The translations under genes and the position numbers were made by a program. Below the pieces are notes generated by a model. That model did no database searches, was not told the DNA's origin, and saw only the letters and a list, made by a program, of their open reading frames with translations. From Mycolicibacterium parafortuitum (GTDB lineage Bacteria > Actinomycetota > Actinomycetes > Mycobacteriales > Mycobacteriaceae), in the NCBI RefSeq assembly GCF_002086815.1, contig NZ_MVID01000026.1:1-64000 (forward strand): a stretch of DNA of 64,000 nt. The letters are read 5' to 3'. Every line of letters starts with the position of its first letter. The first letter of the stretch is position 1. Positions 1 to 8,997 of the stretch are shown here, in pieces.

Positions 1-888
1 AACAGCCACCCCGGCACACCCCCCACCGACTCCGATGGTGACGGCTACAGCGACGACGACGAGAACGCCGCCGGCACCGACCCCTGGAACTCCGGCAACT
101 ACCCCGGCTCAGCCGACTGGTACTACGGCGACTCCGACGGCGACGGCTACACCGACGACCAGGAATACCTCGCCGGCACCGACCCCAACAACTCCTGGAA
201 CTACCCCGGCTCAGGCGGACCCAACTACACCGACTCCGACAACGACGGCTACACCGACGGCGACGAAAACACCGCCGGCACCAACCCCTACGACAACACC
301 AACTACCCCGGATCCACCCCACCCGACAACGACGGCGACGGCTACAGCGACACCGACGAAACCCTCGCCGGAACCGACCCCAACGACTCCGGCAGCTATC
401 CGGGCGCTCCCGACTACACGGATACCGACGGCGACGGCTACACCGACAGCGACGAGAACGGGACCGGCACCGACCCCACCGACGCGTCCAACTATCCCGG
501 CTCTCCCCCACCCGGAAGTGACGACAACCCGACCGGCCCGGTGGCGGAAGAGCCATTGCCTGGCCCCGATCCGACGGACGGATCGAGCGATCCACCCCCG
601 CCTGGTCCAGCCGATCCCACCAGTGCGGACCCGAGCGATAACGACGGCGTTGACGAGGTCCCGGACGGCCCAGCACCGCAGGATCCGACGGACACCCCGG
701 CCGACCCGTCAGAGGATCCGGTCACGGCGCCGGAAGACTCCGAGGAGTCCCCGCCCAGCTTCTTCGAAAGCCTTGCCGCCTCGTTCCGGGAGGCCGTGAC
801 GCGCACCGTCGCGTGGGTTTCGAGCCTGGTGTCGATGTTCCTCAGCCTGTTCGGCATACGGTCGGGCACGGGAAGCTGGTGGAACTGA
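1..888 (+). CDS. C-terminal part of a DxDxDGY-repeat (TSP3/EF-hand-like) surface protein, 5' truncated
   Basis: The frame is open from the first base, so the start lies outside the window; 295 residues are visible. Five repeats of 31-34 residues begin near nt 28, 130, 232, 325 and 421. Each has a DSDGDGY(S/T)D-x-DE core followed by AGTDP and NYPGS. This spacing of Asp residues is typical of thrombospondin type-3 or dockerin-like calcium-binding loops. A Pro/Asp/Glu-rich linker follows (nt about 490-760). The last 45 residues are hydrophobic and amphipathic (FFESLAASF, VSSLVSMFLSLFG), ending GSWWN, possibly a membrane- or envelope-associating tail. Calcium binding and surface location are inferred from the repeats. 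No enzymatic domain is visible in this part. Confidence 0.8.
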   Translation, partial: NSHPGTPPTDSDGDGYSDDDENAAGTDPWNSGNYPGSADWYYGDSDGDGYTDDQEYLAGTDPNNSWNYPGSGGPNYTDSDNDGYTDGDENTAGTNPYDNTNYPGSTPPDNDGDGYSDTDETLAGTDPNDSGSYPGAPDYTDTDGDGYTDSDENGTGTDPTDASNYPGSPPPGSDDNPTGPVAEEPLPGPDPTDGSSDPPPPGPADPTSADPSDNDGVDEVPDGPAPQDPTDTPADPSEDPVTAPEDSEESPPSFFESLAASFREAVTRTVAWVSSLVSMFLSLFGIRSGTGSWWN

Positions 889-909
889 CGGCACGGTGGC
901 TCCGCGGAG

Positions 910-1782
910 CTAGGTGCGCACCCGCATCCACGGCCCGGCGAGGTCCGCGATCCAGGCTTCGGCCGCGATCGGGTCCGCCGGCGGTCCACCGAGCAGCACC
1001 AACTCGTCGATTCCGGCGTCGGCCAGCCGAACCGCGTCGGCGGGTACCGGGTCCTGCAGCGACACCGCCAGGCGAAGTTCTGTCGGATCCCGTCCGGCCT
1101 CGCGGCACAACGACCGCAGCGTCGCCGCCCGCGACGCCGCCTCTTCGACATCGGCCAGGTTGAAGCCGTACCAGCCGTCGCCCCACTGCGCGACATGACG
1201 CAGCGCGGCATCCGAATTGCCGCCCAGCACGATGGGGATCGACCGGCCGCGCGGTTTCGGGTTCACCCTGATCCGGTCGAAGGACACGAACTCCCCGTCG
1301 AATGAGGCGACGTCGTCGCGCCAGACCGTCCGCATCGCCGCGACGTACTCGGCCAGGCGGCGCCCGCGGCCCTCGAACGGCACCCCGAGCGCGTCGTACT
1401 CCTCGCGGGACCATCCCACCCCGACGCCCAACGAGAGCCGACCGCCCGTCAGGCGGTCCAGTGACGCGGCCTGTTTTGCGGTGATGACCGGATTGCGTTC
1501 AGGCAGCAGTAACACGCCCGTGGCCAGGCCGATGCGATTGGTCGCCGCCGCGGCGAAACTCAACGCGATCAGCGGATCCAGCCAATCCACCTGCGGCGAG
1601 ATCGCGATCTTGCCGTCGTCGCTGTAGGGATAGTGGGACTCCACGTCGTCGACCATCACGACGTGCTCGCCCACCCACAGCGTCGCGAAACCGGAACGCT
1701 CGGCGGCTGCGGCGACGGCGTCGATCACGGTGCGCTGGGCGCCCGCGGCGATGCCGAGTCCGTGCAGACCGAGCCTGATCAT
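910..1782 (-). CDS. LLM-class F420-dependent oxidoreductase
   Basis: 290 residues, the usual size for short luciferase-like monooxygenase (LLM) proteins. The N-terminus reads LGLHGLG, then LWVGEHVV. The family signature LGVGVGWSREEYDALGVPFEGRG lies near the middle, followed by PIVLGGNSDAALRHVAQWGDGWYG. In mycobacteria such proteins normally use cofactor F420 to reduce or oxidise small molecules; the substrate cannot be predicted. The ATG at 1782 is chosen because the luciferase fold begins there; the upstream open frame is antisense to the neighbouring gene. It is divergent from the gene at 1924 and converges on the repeat protein, with 21 bp between their stop codons. Confidence 0.88.
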   Translation of the reverse strand: MIRLGLHGLGIAAGAQRTVIDAVAAAAERSGFATLWVGEHVVMVDDVESHYPYSDDGKIAISPQVDWLDPLIALSFAAAATNRIGLATGVLLLPERNPVITAKQAASLDRLTGGRLSLGVGVGWSREEYDALGVPFEGRGRRLAEYVAAMRTVWRDDVASFDGEFVSFDRIRVNPKPRGRSIPIVLGGNSDAALRHVAQWGDGWYGFNLADVEEAASRAATLRSLCREAGRDPTELRLAVSLQDPVPADAVRLADAGIDELVLLGGPPADPIAAEAWIADLAGPWMRVRT

Positions 1783-1910
1783 CCGGCGATCATGGCAGGC
1801 CTGACGATCATCCTGAGCGACGAACGGGTTGCGGTACGGCAACGGTCCTTCGCCTCGGCGCTGGCAGGGCACAGCCTGGCCATCCCCGCAGCGTGACCAG
1901 GGACGGTGGT

Positions 1911-1916
1911 TAGGCT
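1911..1916 (+). promoter_or_regulatory. Candidate -10 hexamer (TAGGCT) for leaderless transcription
   Basis: TAGGCT fits the mycobacterial TANNNT -10 consensus. It lies 7 nt before the ATG at 1924, so transcription could begin at or next to the start codon. That would explain why no Shine-Dalgarno sequence precedes this gene. Inferred from sequence only. Confidence 0.4.
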
Positions 1917-1923
1917 GTGCCGC

Positions 1924-3174
1924 ATGGCTGCTGAGATCGTGCCCATCGGGCTGACGCTGACCAAGGGCGACGTCTACACGCTGTGGGCGCCGCGGTGGCG
2001 CGCGGACGGCGACGAGTGGGAGGCCTTCCTCGGTAAGGACGAGGACCTCTACGTGCTCGAATCGGTCGCTGACCTGGCCGCATTCGTCCGCACCAACAAG
2101 GACAACGACCTGGTCGACCATCCGGCGTGGGAGAAGCTGACCCAGGCCAACGCGCACCGGTTGTCCCCGACGCCGGACCACACCCACGATCTGGTGGTCC
2201 TGGAAGAGCTGCTGGCACAGAAGCCGTCGGAGGACGGTGTGCGCGCCCTCCACGGCGCGCTCGCGGTGGTGTCGTCGATCGGGTCGGTGTGCGAGCTGCC
2301 CGCGGTCACCAAGTTCTTCAACGGCAACCCGGTGCTGGGCACCGTCGGCGGCGGCGTGGAGGTGTTCTCCGGGCGGGCCGGCCGCAAGCGCTGGGCCGAG
2401 ATCGAGAAGATCATCGCGAAGGGCTGGGACAACGTCATCGCGGCCCTCGACGAGGTCATCACCACCCCGGAGGTCGACAAGGCCGCGTCCGAGAAGGCCC
2501 AGGCCGAACTGGACGCCGACGCACCGGAGCTCGACGACGAGCTGGTGATCGACGACATCGTCGACACCCCGGAGGAGTCCGACGAGCTTGCCGCCCAGGC
2601 CGAGACGAAGGTGCTCGGCAGCGACAAGGACTTCTGGGAGCGGGTCGGCATCGACCCGATCCGCATCATGATGACGGGCGGCACCTACTTCACGCTGCGC
2701 TGCTATTTCGACGACCGGCCCATCTTCCTGGGCCGCAACGGCCGGGTCAGTGTGTTCCCGTCCGAGCGTGCGCTCGCCCGTTACCTCGCCGACGAGCACG
2801 ACCACGACCTGTCTGATCTGGCCACCTATGACGACATCCGCACCGCCGCCACGGACGGGTCGCTGAACGTCGAGGTCACCGACGAGAACGTCTACGTGCT
2901 CACCGACATCGTCGACGACCTCGCCGAAGGCCCGGATGCGCTGGACCACGATCAGATCGAGCTCGCGGTCGAGTTGCTGCGCGACATCGGTGACTACTCC
3001 GAGGAGACCACCGTCGACACCAAGCTGGCGCCCACCACCGCGCTGGGCCGGGTCATCGGCCATGTTCTCGAACCCGACAAGGTCGCGCGTCCGAGCGCTC
3101 CGTTCGCCGAGGCGGTGGCGCAGTGGGAGTCGCTGGAGCGTTTCGTGGAGTCCCGCCTGCGCAGCGAGTCCTGA
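1924..3174 (+). CDS. Conserved mycobacterial protein of unknown function
   Basis: 416 residues, soluble and acidic, with no signal peptide or membrane segment. It opens MAAEIVPIGLTLTKGDVYTLWAPRW and then EWEAFLGKDEDLYVLESVADLAAFVRT. A related pattern recurs in the second half (FTLRCYFDDRPIFLGRNGRVSVFPSERALARYL), which suggests an internal duplication of an about 60-residue module joined by an Asp/Glu-rich linker (about residues 195-230). I recall similar mycobacterial proteins carrying the label 'primosomal protein', but nothing in the sequence supports a role in replication. The ATG at 1924 is preferred over the GTG at 1906 because a candidate -10 element ends just before it. It is divergent from the LLM oxidoreductase. 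Confidence 0.75.
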   Translation: MAAEIVPIGLTLTKGDVYTLWAPRWRADGDEWEAFLGKDEDLYVLESVADLAAFVRTNKDNDLVDHPAWEKLTQANAHRLSPTPDHTHDLVVLEELLAQKPSEDGVRALHGALAVVSSIGSVCELPAVTKFFNGNPVLGTVGGGVEVFSGRAGRKRWAEIEKIIAKGWDNVIAALDEVITTPEVDKAASEKAQAELDADAPELDDELVIDDIVDTPEESDELAAQAETKVLGSDKDFWERVGIDPIRIMMTGGTYFTLRCYFDDRPIFLGRNGRVSVFPSERALARYLADEHDHDLSDLATYDDIRTAATDGSLNVEVTDENVYVLTDIVDDLAEGPDALDHDQIELAVELLRDIGDYSEETTVDTKLAPTTALGRVIGHVLEPDKVARPSAPFAEAVAQWESLERFVESRLRSES

Positions 3175-3190
3175 CGTCAAAGCTCTCGGG

Positions 3191-3928
3191 TCAGCGCGGC
3201 GTGTGCAGCCGCCGCATCGAACCGAGGACCAGCCTGTCGGCGGCCAACTCGTAGGCCTGCGCCGTCGAGAGGGACTCGACCGAGTGCAGCATCCGCTTGA
3301 TCTCGGTGTGTACCCGCGGCTCGGCCGCCAGCAGCGTCTGCACCTTGTCCTCGATCACGGCATCGAGTGCTGCGACATCGTCGACGACCTCGTTGAGCAG
3401 CCCGATTCGTACCGCGTCGTCACCGGAGATGCTCGCTCCGCTGGCGGTCAACCAGAACGCCGCGCGCCGGCCGACCATGTGGGGCAGCCACGCCAGCACC
3501 AGCGCCGGGGCGAGGTTGATGCGAACCTCCGGGAAGCTCAGCCGCGCCGCACGGGTGCCCACGGCGACGTCGCACAGGGCGGCCAGCCCGACGCCGAATC
3601 CTGCGGCGTCGCCCTGCACCCGGGCCACCGTGACCAGACGCGTCGCCGCGAGCGCATCGTTGACGGCGATGAGCCGGCGGACCTCACCGGGCAGGTCGTC
3701 GGGAGTTGCCGCCGTGCGCTCCCGTCCCGCGCAGAACGTGTCGCCGTCGGCGGCCAACACCATCACGTGAGCGCCGTCGGGGGGTGAGGTCAGCACCTCG
3801 GCGAGCGCATCGCACATCGCCATCGTCATCAGGTTGCCGTCTGCTCCGTCCAACGTGACTCTGAGGACGGCGCCGTCGAGGTCGAACCTCAGTCCCTCGA
3901 CCCGGGATGGTTCCTGCGTGATCGTCAT
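3191..3928 (-). CDS. Enoyl-CoA hydratase/isomerase (crotonase) family protein
   Basis: 245 residues. The first oxyanion-hole strand is GDTFCAGRER and the second is GDAAGFGVGLAALCDVAVG. FPEVRINLAP is the usual crotonase segment, followed by GASISGDDAVRIGLLNEVV. After FPEV the usual GAGGTQRL stretch is replaced by ALVLAWLPHMVG, so hydration of a standard enoyl-CoA is uncertain; an isomerase, hydrolase or lyase variant is possible. It is the last gene of the minus-strand operon that starts with the GntR regulator at 9740, and its start codon is one base from the stop of the upstream aldehyde dehydrogenase. A role in degrading the compound imported by the ABC transporter is inferred. Confidence 0.85.
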   Translation of the reverse strand: MTITQEPSRVEGLRFDLDGAVLRVTLDGADGNLMTMAMCDALAEVLTSPPDGAHVMVLAADGDTFCAGRERTAATPDDLPGEVRRLIAVNDALAATRLVTVARVQGDAAGFGVGLAALCDVAVGTRAARLSFPEVRINLAPALVLAWLPHMVGRRAAFWLTASGASISGDDAVRIGLLNEVVDDVAALDAVIEDKVQTLLAAEPRVHTEIKRMLHSVESLSTAQAYELAADRLVLGSMRRLHTPR

Positions 3929-5467
3929 TCAGTTGAGCCTTTCCAGTGCGATGCCGCCGTACCAGTCCACGTCGTCGGGCGCGGTGCGCACCGTGACGGC
4001 ACGTACATGGCTGAAATCGTTGAACGATTCCCAGCCGCCTTCCCGCCCGTGCCCGCTGTCGCGCACGCCGCCCCACGGCGAGCACGGATCGAGCCGGTGG
4101 TGGTCGTTGATCCAAACGATGCCGTGCTCGAGCCGCGACGCGACCCGGTGCGCCCGGGCGACGTCCCTGGTCCAGATCGACGATCCCAATCCGTAGGGCG
4201 AATCGTTGGCGATGGCGATGGCATCGGCCTCGTCGGCGAACGGAATCACCACCAGCACAGGCCCGAAGATCTCCTCGCGCGCCACCCGCATCTGGTTGGT
4301 CACGTTCGACAGCACGGTCGGCGCGACGAAATAGCCGTCCAGTCCCGGGACCTGAGGAACGGTCCCGCCGGTCGCCAGCGTCGCTCCTTCGGATACGCCG
4401 ATTTCGACGTAGTTCAGGATGCGCTGTCGGGCCCGTTCGGAGATCACCGGTCCCAGCTGCGTCTCGGGCTGGCTCGGATCTCCGATGCGGATACGCTCGG
4501 CCTGAGCCGCCAGGGCAGCGACGAAGTCGTCGTAGATGTTCTCCTGCACCAGGATCCGGGTGCCGGCGATGCAGGTCTGGCCCGCACCGACGAATCCCCC
4601 GAATGCCGCACCACGCGCGGAGACCTCGACCGGCACGTCGTCGAACACCAGTACCGGCGTCTTGCCGCCCAGTTCGACGGTGGATTTGGCGAACCGCGAC
4701 GCCGTCGCCACCGAGATGCTGCGCCCCACCTCGGTTCCGCCGGTGAACACCACCTTGTCGACGAGCGGGTGTTCGGCCAGACCGGCACCGGTGACAGGTC
4801 CGAGACCGGGGATGACGTTGAACACACCGGGCGGCACACCGGCCTCCAACGCGAGCTCGCCGATCAGCAGCGCCGTCAGCGGCGTCTGCTCGGATGGCTT
4901 GAGCACCACGCTGTTTCCGGTCGCCAACGCCGGCGCAACGCTCTTGGAGGCGATCATCAGCGGGTGGTTGAACGAGGACAGGGTCGCGACGACACCGAGC
5001 GGGAACCGTGAGGTGTATGCGTGGTACTGCCCTGACATCGGCACCACCGCGTCGCGGCTGGCGAGCAGCAGCGCGGCGTTGTACCGGTACCACTCCGGGA
5101 GCCGGGTGATCTGTGCCTTCGTCTCGGTGATGGGACGGCCGTTGTTGTCGGTCTCCAGGCGGTAGAGCTTGTGCATGTCACGCTCGAGCAGGTCGCCGAA
5201 CCTGTTGAGTATGCGGGCCCGCTGGTGGATCGGCATGTGCGACCAGACCCCGGAATCGAACGCCGCACGCGCGGACCGGACCGCGTGGTCGGTGTCCTGC
5301 GCGTCGGCGCTGTGGCAGCGGGCGAAGACGTGACCGGTCGCCGGGTTGACCAGTTCGAGCACCTCACCGCCGCCCGCTCGTACCTCGCCGTCGATCAGCA
5401 GGCCGTGGACATGGTCGCCGTTGACGGCGAGGTTCGACCCAGCGGTGGTCACAACCGTTTCAGACAT
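3929..5467 (-). CDS. NAD(P)-dependent aldehyde dehydrogenase
   Basis: 512 residues, the normal length. Visible motifs are FTGGTEVGRS (nucleotide loop), ELGGKTPVLVFDD with the general-base Glu, GQTCIAGTR with the nucleophilic Cys, and EEIFGPVL. It oxidises an aldehyde to an acid with NAD(P)+. The ATG at 5467 is chosen because AAGAAG precedes it at good spacing; the longer reading frame from 5500 would overlap the ATPase gene. Its position between the ABC transporter and the crotonase suggests it processes an aldehyde derived from the imported substrate. The amine-compatible ALDH subfamilies (betaine or vanillin type) cannot be told apart from sequence alone. Confidence 0.92.
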   Translation of the reverse strand: MSETVVTTAGSNLAVNGDHVHGLLIDGEVRAGGGEVLELVNPATGHVFARCHSADAQDTDHAVRSARAAFDSGVWSHMPIHQRARILNRFGDLLERDMHKLYRLETDNNGRPITETKAQITRLPEWYRYNAALLLASRDAVVPMSGQYHAYTSRFPLGVVATLSSFNHPLMIASKSVAPALATGNSVVLKPSEQTPLTALLIGELALEAGVPPGVFNVIPGLGPVTGAGLAEHPLVDKVVFTGGTEVGRSISVATASRFAKSTVELGGKTPVLVFDDVPVEVSARGAAFGGFVGAGQTCIAGTRILVQENIYDDFVAALAAQAERIRIGDPSQPETQLGPVISERARQRILNYVEIGVSEGATLATGGTVPQVPGLDGYFVAPTVLSNVTNQMRVAREEIFGPVLVVIPFADEADAIAIANDSPYGLGSSIWTRDVARAHRVASRLEHGIVWINDHHRLDPCSPWGGVRDSGHGREGGWESFNDFSHVRAVTVRTAPDDVDWYGGIALERLN

Positions 5468-5492
5468 GAGACTTCTTTCGTTCAGGGCGGGA

Positions 5493-6260
5493 TCAGGCAC
5501 TTGCGGCGACGGAGTGCTGTTGTCGCGCAGTGGATTCGAGATCCTCGAAGCGACGAAGGATGGACGACTCCAGCACGGCCACCTCGGTGTTGGACGCTTT
5601 GCGCGGGCGAGGAAGGTCCACCGCGATGTCCTCGTGGATGGTGCCGCCCGGGGCGAGCATCAGGATGCGGTCCGACAGTTCGGCGGCCTCGCTGACGTCG
5701 TGGGTGACGAACACGACCGTCTTGCGGGTCTGGGCCCACAACTCCTGTAGGTGCTCCCGAAGGCCACGGGCGGTGATGGCGTCGAGATGGCTGAAGGGTT
5801 CGTCCATCAGCAGCACGTCCGGCTCGATCGACAGCGCACGGGCGATGCCGACGCGCTGCTGTTGGCCACCGGAGAGCTGGCCCGGCCACTTCTTCTCGGC
5901 GTGCCCGAGACCGACGCGCTTGAGGGCCTCGTGAACCCGGTCCGCGGCGGCGGCGTCGCGGACCTTCTGTACGTACATCAGGTTGTCGAAGATCGACCGC
6001 CACGGCAGCAGCCGGGGCTCCTGGAAGACGTAGGCGAGCTTGGCCTGCTGGCCGGGGGCGCCGACGGTCACGGTGCCCGAGGTCGCGGTCTCGATGCCGG
6101 CGATGATGTTGAGCAGCGTCGTCTTACCGCAGCCCGACGGACCGACGAGGGAGACGAACGAACGGTCGGCGATCTCGAAATTGATGTGGTTGATGACCGT
6201 CTGCGGGCCGGTGGGGGTGGTGAACACCTTGAGCAGGTCGGTCACGGTGACGTTGGCCAT
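5493..6260 (-). CDS. ABC transporter ATP-binding protein, nitrate/sulfonate/taurine (SsuB/TauB) type
   Basis: 255 residues. Walker A is GPSGCGKTT, the Q-loop region is FQEPRLLPWRS, the signature is LSGGQQQR, Walker B is LLMDEPFSHLD, and the switch His is in VFVTHD. The Q-loop sequence EPRLLPW is characteristic of the NitT/TauT importer family. Start ATG 6260 follows AAGGAGAACTC, a strong ribosome binding site. It energises the two permeases encoded immediately upstream. The stop lies 25 bp before the aldehyde dehydrogenase start. Confidence 0.93.
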   Translation of the reverse strand: MANVTVTDLLKVFTTPTGPQTVINHINFEIADRSFVSLVGPSGCGKTTLLNIIAGIETATSGTVTVGAPGQQAKLAYVFQEPRLLPWRSIFDNLMYVQKVRDAAAADRVHEALKRVGLGHAEKKWPGQLSGGQQQRVGIARALSIEPDVLLMDEPFSHLDAITARGLREHLQELWAQTRKTVVFVTHDVSEAAELSDRILMLAPGGTIHEDIAVDLPRPRKASNTEVAVLESSILRRFEDLESTARQQHSVAASA

Positions 6261-6285
6261 GAGTTCTCCTTGATTGGGTCGAGGG

Positions 6286-7125
6286 TCAGGCGGCGGCCGC
6301 GGCGGGATCCTTGGCAGCCGAATCGCCGTCACGCCAACGGAAGGCGCGTCGGGACAGCCGCTCGAGGAGGACCCGGTCGGTCAGCACCATGAACAGGATG
6401 AAGAAGGCGATCCACGCCACGAAGCCTGGAAGCTGATTGGCGTCATACCAGTAACGGGCGCGGTGGCCGACGCCGTCGGCGGATCCGAACCACTCCGAGA
6501 GCAGCAGTCCGTTCCAGCCCGACATCACCCCGAACCGGATGCCGGCGACGACATATCCGGTGACGGCGGGCAGGACGGTGTGCCGCAGCCGGCGCGCAGG
6601 GGACACGTCGTAGGACTCCGACATGTCGAGCAGCTCGGGCGGCACCGATCTGGCACCGGCCGCGACGTTGACGACGATGAACGGCACCGCCGAGAGCACC
6701 ACCGTCACGATCGGTGCGGTGTCGGAGAAACCGAACCACATGGCGCACAACAGCGCCCAGATCACAGCGGGAATCGCCAGGCCGACGAGGTTGACGTCGC
6801 CGAACAGATTGTCGAAGATCCGCGACGAGCCGATGGCGATACCGATCGCCAGGCCGAGCACGATGGAGATCAGCATCGCGATCGCGAAGCGCTGCATGCT
6901 GATCGCGAAATTGAAGAAGAACTCCCCTCGTTCGATCTCGGCGATCGCGGCGCTGACGACGGGACCCGGCCCGGGGATGCGTTCGCTGACCATCCCGAAC
7001 ACCTGCCAGGCCAATAGGAACACCACGGCGGCAGCCACGCTGGCACCGAGTGGTCCTGTCAGCCAATGGGTCCCGGACCTGCGGTCACTTCCTGCGCTTT
7101 GACGATGCGTCACGGGTGCACTCAT
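6286..7125 (-). CDS. ABC transporter permease (SsuC/TauC-like), second of two
   Basis: 279 residues with about six hydrophobic segments. The EAA-type cytoplasmic loop that contacts the ATPase is at PPELLDMSESYDVSPARRLRHTVLPA. The first membrane segment starts near residue 28 after a polar N-terminus. The ATG at 7125 lies one base after the stop of the preceding permease, so the two are probably translationally coupled. It should form a heterodimeric channel with the product of 7127-7963. Confidence 0.9.
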   Translation of the reverse strand: MSAPVTHRQSAGSDRRSGTHWLTGPLGASVAAAVVFLLAWQVFGMVSERIPGPGPVVSAAIAEIERGEFFFNFAISMQRFAIAMLISIVLGLAIGIAIGSSRIFDNLFGDVNLVGLAIPAVIWALLCAMWFGFSDTAPIVTVVLSAVPFIVVNVAAGARSVPPELLDMSESYDVSPARRLRHTVLPAVTGYVVAGIRFGVMSGWNGLLLSEWFGSADGVGHRARYWYDANQLPGFVAWIAFFILFMVLTDRVLLERLSRRAFRWRDGDSAAKDPAAAAA

Positions 7126-7126
7126 G

Positions 7127-7963
7127 TCAGCGCCCCCCTCTCCATGCGAAGAACCGGCGTTCCAAACCGGCGAGGAACACTCGCTCGATCAGCAGGATGA
7201 AGATCACGAAGAACCCGGTCCAGGCGAGCACACCGGCCACCGAGAACTCCTGATAGGACTGGCGGATCATGAACCCGATGCCGCTGCGTCCACCGAACAC
7301 CTCGGTCAGCGCCTCGACCTTCCAGGCCATGGCGAAGCCGTACCGCAACGCGGCGAACAGGAACGGCATCACCGACGGCAGGAACACCGATCGGGTGATC
7401 TCACCACGGCCGATCCCGTAGACGGCGCTCATGTCCACCAGGCGCCGATCCACCTCTTCGACGCCCTGGGCGACGTTGAGCGCCACGTAGGGCAACGCGA
7501 CGAACGCGACGACGACGACCGGACCGATGGCGCCGATGCCGAACAGGATGAGCGCGAACACCGCGAAGGCAAGTCCGGGAACGTTGCCCAGCACCAGCAG
7601 CGGCTGTTGCCAGAAGTACTTCTGGTAGCGCACCCGGCCCATCAGCAATCCCAGCGGAACACCGAACACCGTGCCGATCGCGAACCCGAGCGCGATCTTG
7701 ACGATGCTGGAGCCGAATTGGACGAACGCGGTGCCGTCGGCGGCCAGGTGCCACATCTCGGCGCCCACGGTCCACGGTGCCGGCAACACGTACTCGGTGA
7801 ACAACACCAGCGAGCAGAACGACCAGACGGCGAGCAGGAAGCCGTAGCCGACGAGCGGCAGACCCACCCGGCGCAGCACAGCCGAGCCGGGCCGGGCGGG
7901 CGCCACGTGGTCAGCCTGCGGAGCGCTCTCGGGGCCGGCGGGCTTGTGCGTGGTCACGGTCAC
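7127..7963 (-). CDS. ABC transporter permease (SsuC/TauC-like), first of two
   Basis: 278 residues with about six membrane segments. The EAA-like loop is VDRRLVDMSAVYGIGRGEITRSVFLPSVMP. The GTG start at 7963 overlaps the TGA of the substrate-binding protein gene by four bases, a coupling overlap; another GTG lies two codons later. It is the partner of the permease at 6286-7125. Two different permeases are common in NitT/TauT-type importers. Confidence 0.9.
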   Translation of the reverse strand: MTVTTHKPAGPESAPQADHVAPARPGSAVLRRVGLPLVGYGFLLAVWSFCSLVLFTEYVLPAPWTVGAEMWHLAADGTAFVQFGSSIVKIALGFAIGTVFGVPLGLLMGRVRYQKYFWQQPLLVLGNVPGLAFAVFALILFGIGAIGPVVVVAFVALPYVALNVAQGVEEVDRRLVDMSAVYGIGRGEITRSVFLPSVMPFLFAALRYGFAMAWKVEALTEVFGGRSGIGFMIRQSYQEFSVAGVLAWTGFFVIFILLIERVFLAGLERRFFAWRGGR

Positions 7964-8997
7964 GAAGCGCCACCGCCCTCAGAGGGGCGGAACTTCGGCA
8001 GGGCCTGGTCCTGCTCCATGAACCCGGTCTCCTTGAGCAGCGTGAACACCTGAGATTCGTTGTCCGCCCACGTCTGATCGAACCGGATGTCGCGGACGAA
8101 CCAGTCGTGGTCACCGACGTAGTTCTGGACGAACGCGATGTCCTCGGGGGACTCGACCGCGAAGTGCTGCGGGTAGGTCTCGATGATCTTGGCGTTGTTG
8201 GCCTCCCATTCGCTGAGGCCGCGCTGCCACACGTCGAGGAAGAACTCGACCTTGTCGGGATTCTCCTGCGCCCATTCCGAACCGGCGAGGAACACGTTGA
8301 TCATCGGGCCCTCGTGGTCTTCGACGACCAGCTCGCTGTACATGTCCGACGACGCCTTGCCGTCGTAGAGGACCTTCAGTTCGCCGCTGCGCAGGCCGGG
8401 GGTCGCAAACTCGGGCAGGCACACGCATGCCGCGACTTCGCCCCGTTCGACCAGATCCGCCTGTTGCTGCGGATCCGACACGATGATGTTGTAATCCCCT
8501 CCACCGGAACGGAAGTCGACGTCGTGGAGCTTCTTGGCGTATGCGCCCCACACCAGCGTCGCCGAAACGGCGGTGAACGCGGAGATGTCCTGCCCCTTGA
8601 GGTCGGCCAGGGTGTTGGCCGGGTTGTCCGCGCGGGCGATGATGACGCTGCGGTCCATGTTGTACTTGCCGATGACGACGGTGTCGCGGCCGGTCTCCTG
8701 CTCGATCACCGGAACCTCGTAGGACGCCGAGGAGACGATGTCGGCGTGCCCGCCGGCGAAGACACCGAACTCGTCCCAGGTCGAGGAGGCCTCGATCTTG
8801 ATGCCGGATTCCTCCTCCATCTCGGCGAGGATCCCCTGGTCGGTGATGTAGTCCCACACCGGATCCGGGGCGAAGGTGAACCGGATGACTCCACCTTCAC
8901 CGCCGCCTGAGTCGGGCCGGGAGACGCACCCGGACATCGCGACCGCGGTGGTTGCGGCGATCAATGCCGCCGTCAGCCGACGTCCCAAACCGTTCAC
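7960..8997 (-). CDS. ABC transporter substrate-binding lipoprotein (NitT/TauT type)
   Basis: 345 residues. A hydrophobic signal sequence (residues 1-23, containing GRR near the N-terminus) ends in the lipobox VAMSGC, so Cys24 would be lipidated. The mature part has a type-II periplasmic-binding layout: the first lobe around SSTWDEFGVFAGGHADIVSSASYEVP and later DLVERGEVAACVCLPEF. The ADIV/ASYEVP region resembles sulfonate, nitrate or thiamine-precursor binding proteins. The ligand cannot be assigned. The GTG start at 8997 overlaps the GntR stop by four bases and AAGGGA lies upstream. Confidence 0.9.
   Translation of the reverse strand: MNGLGRRLTAALIAATTAVAMSGCVSRPDSGGGEGGVIRFTFAPDPVWDYITDQGILAEMEEESGIKIEASSTWDEFGVFAGGHADIVSSASYEVPVIEQETGRDTVVIGKYNMDRSVIIARADNPANTLADLKGQDISAFTAVSATLVWGAYAKKLHDVDFRSGGGDYNIIVSDPQQQADLVERGEVAACVCLPEFATPGLRSGELKVLYDGKASSDMYSELVVEDHEGPMINVFLAGSEWAQENPDKVEFFLDVWQRGLSEWEANNAKIIETYPQHFAVESPEDIAFVQNYVGDHDWFVRDIRFDQTWADNESQVFTLLKETGFMEQDQALPKFRPSEGGGAS

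Noticed and set aside
910..3180. 756-codon minus-strand open frame
   Set aside because: Only its C-terminal 290 residues (from 1782) are protein-like. The rest is antisense to the conserved gene at 1924-3174 and reads as low-complexity Gly/Arg/Val.
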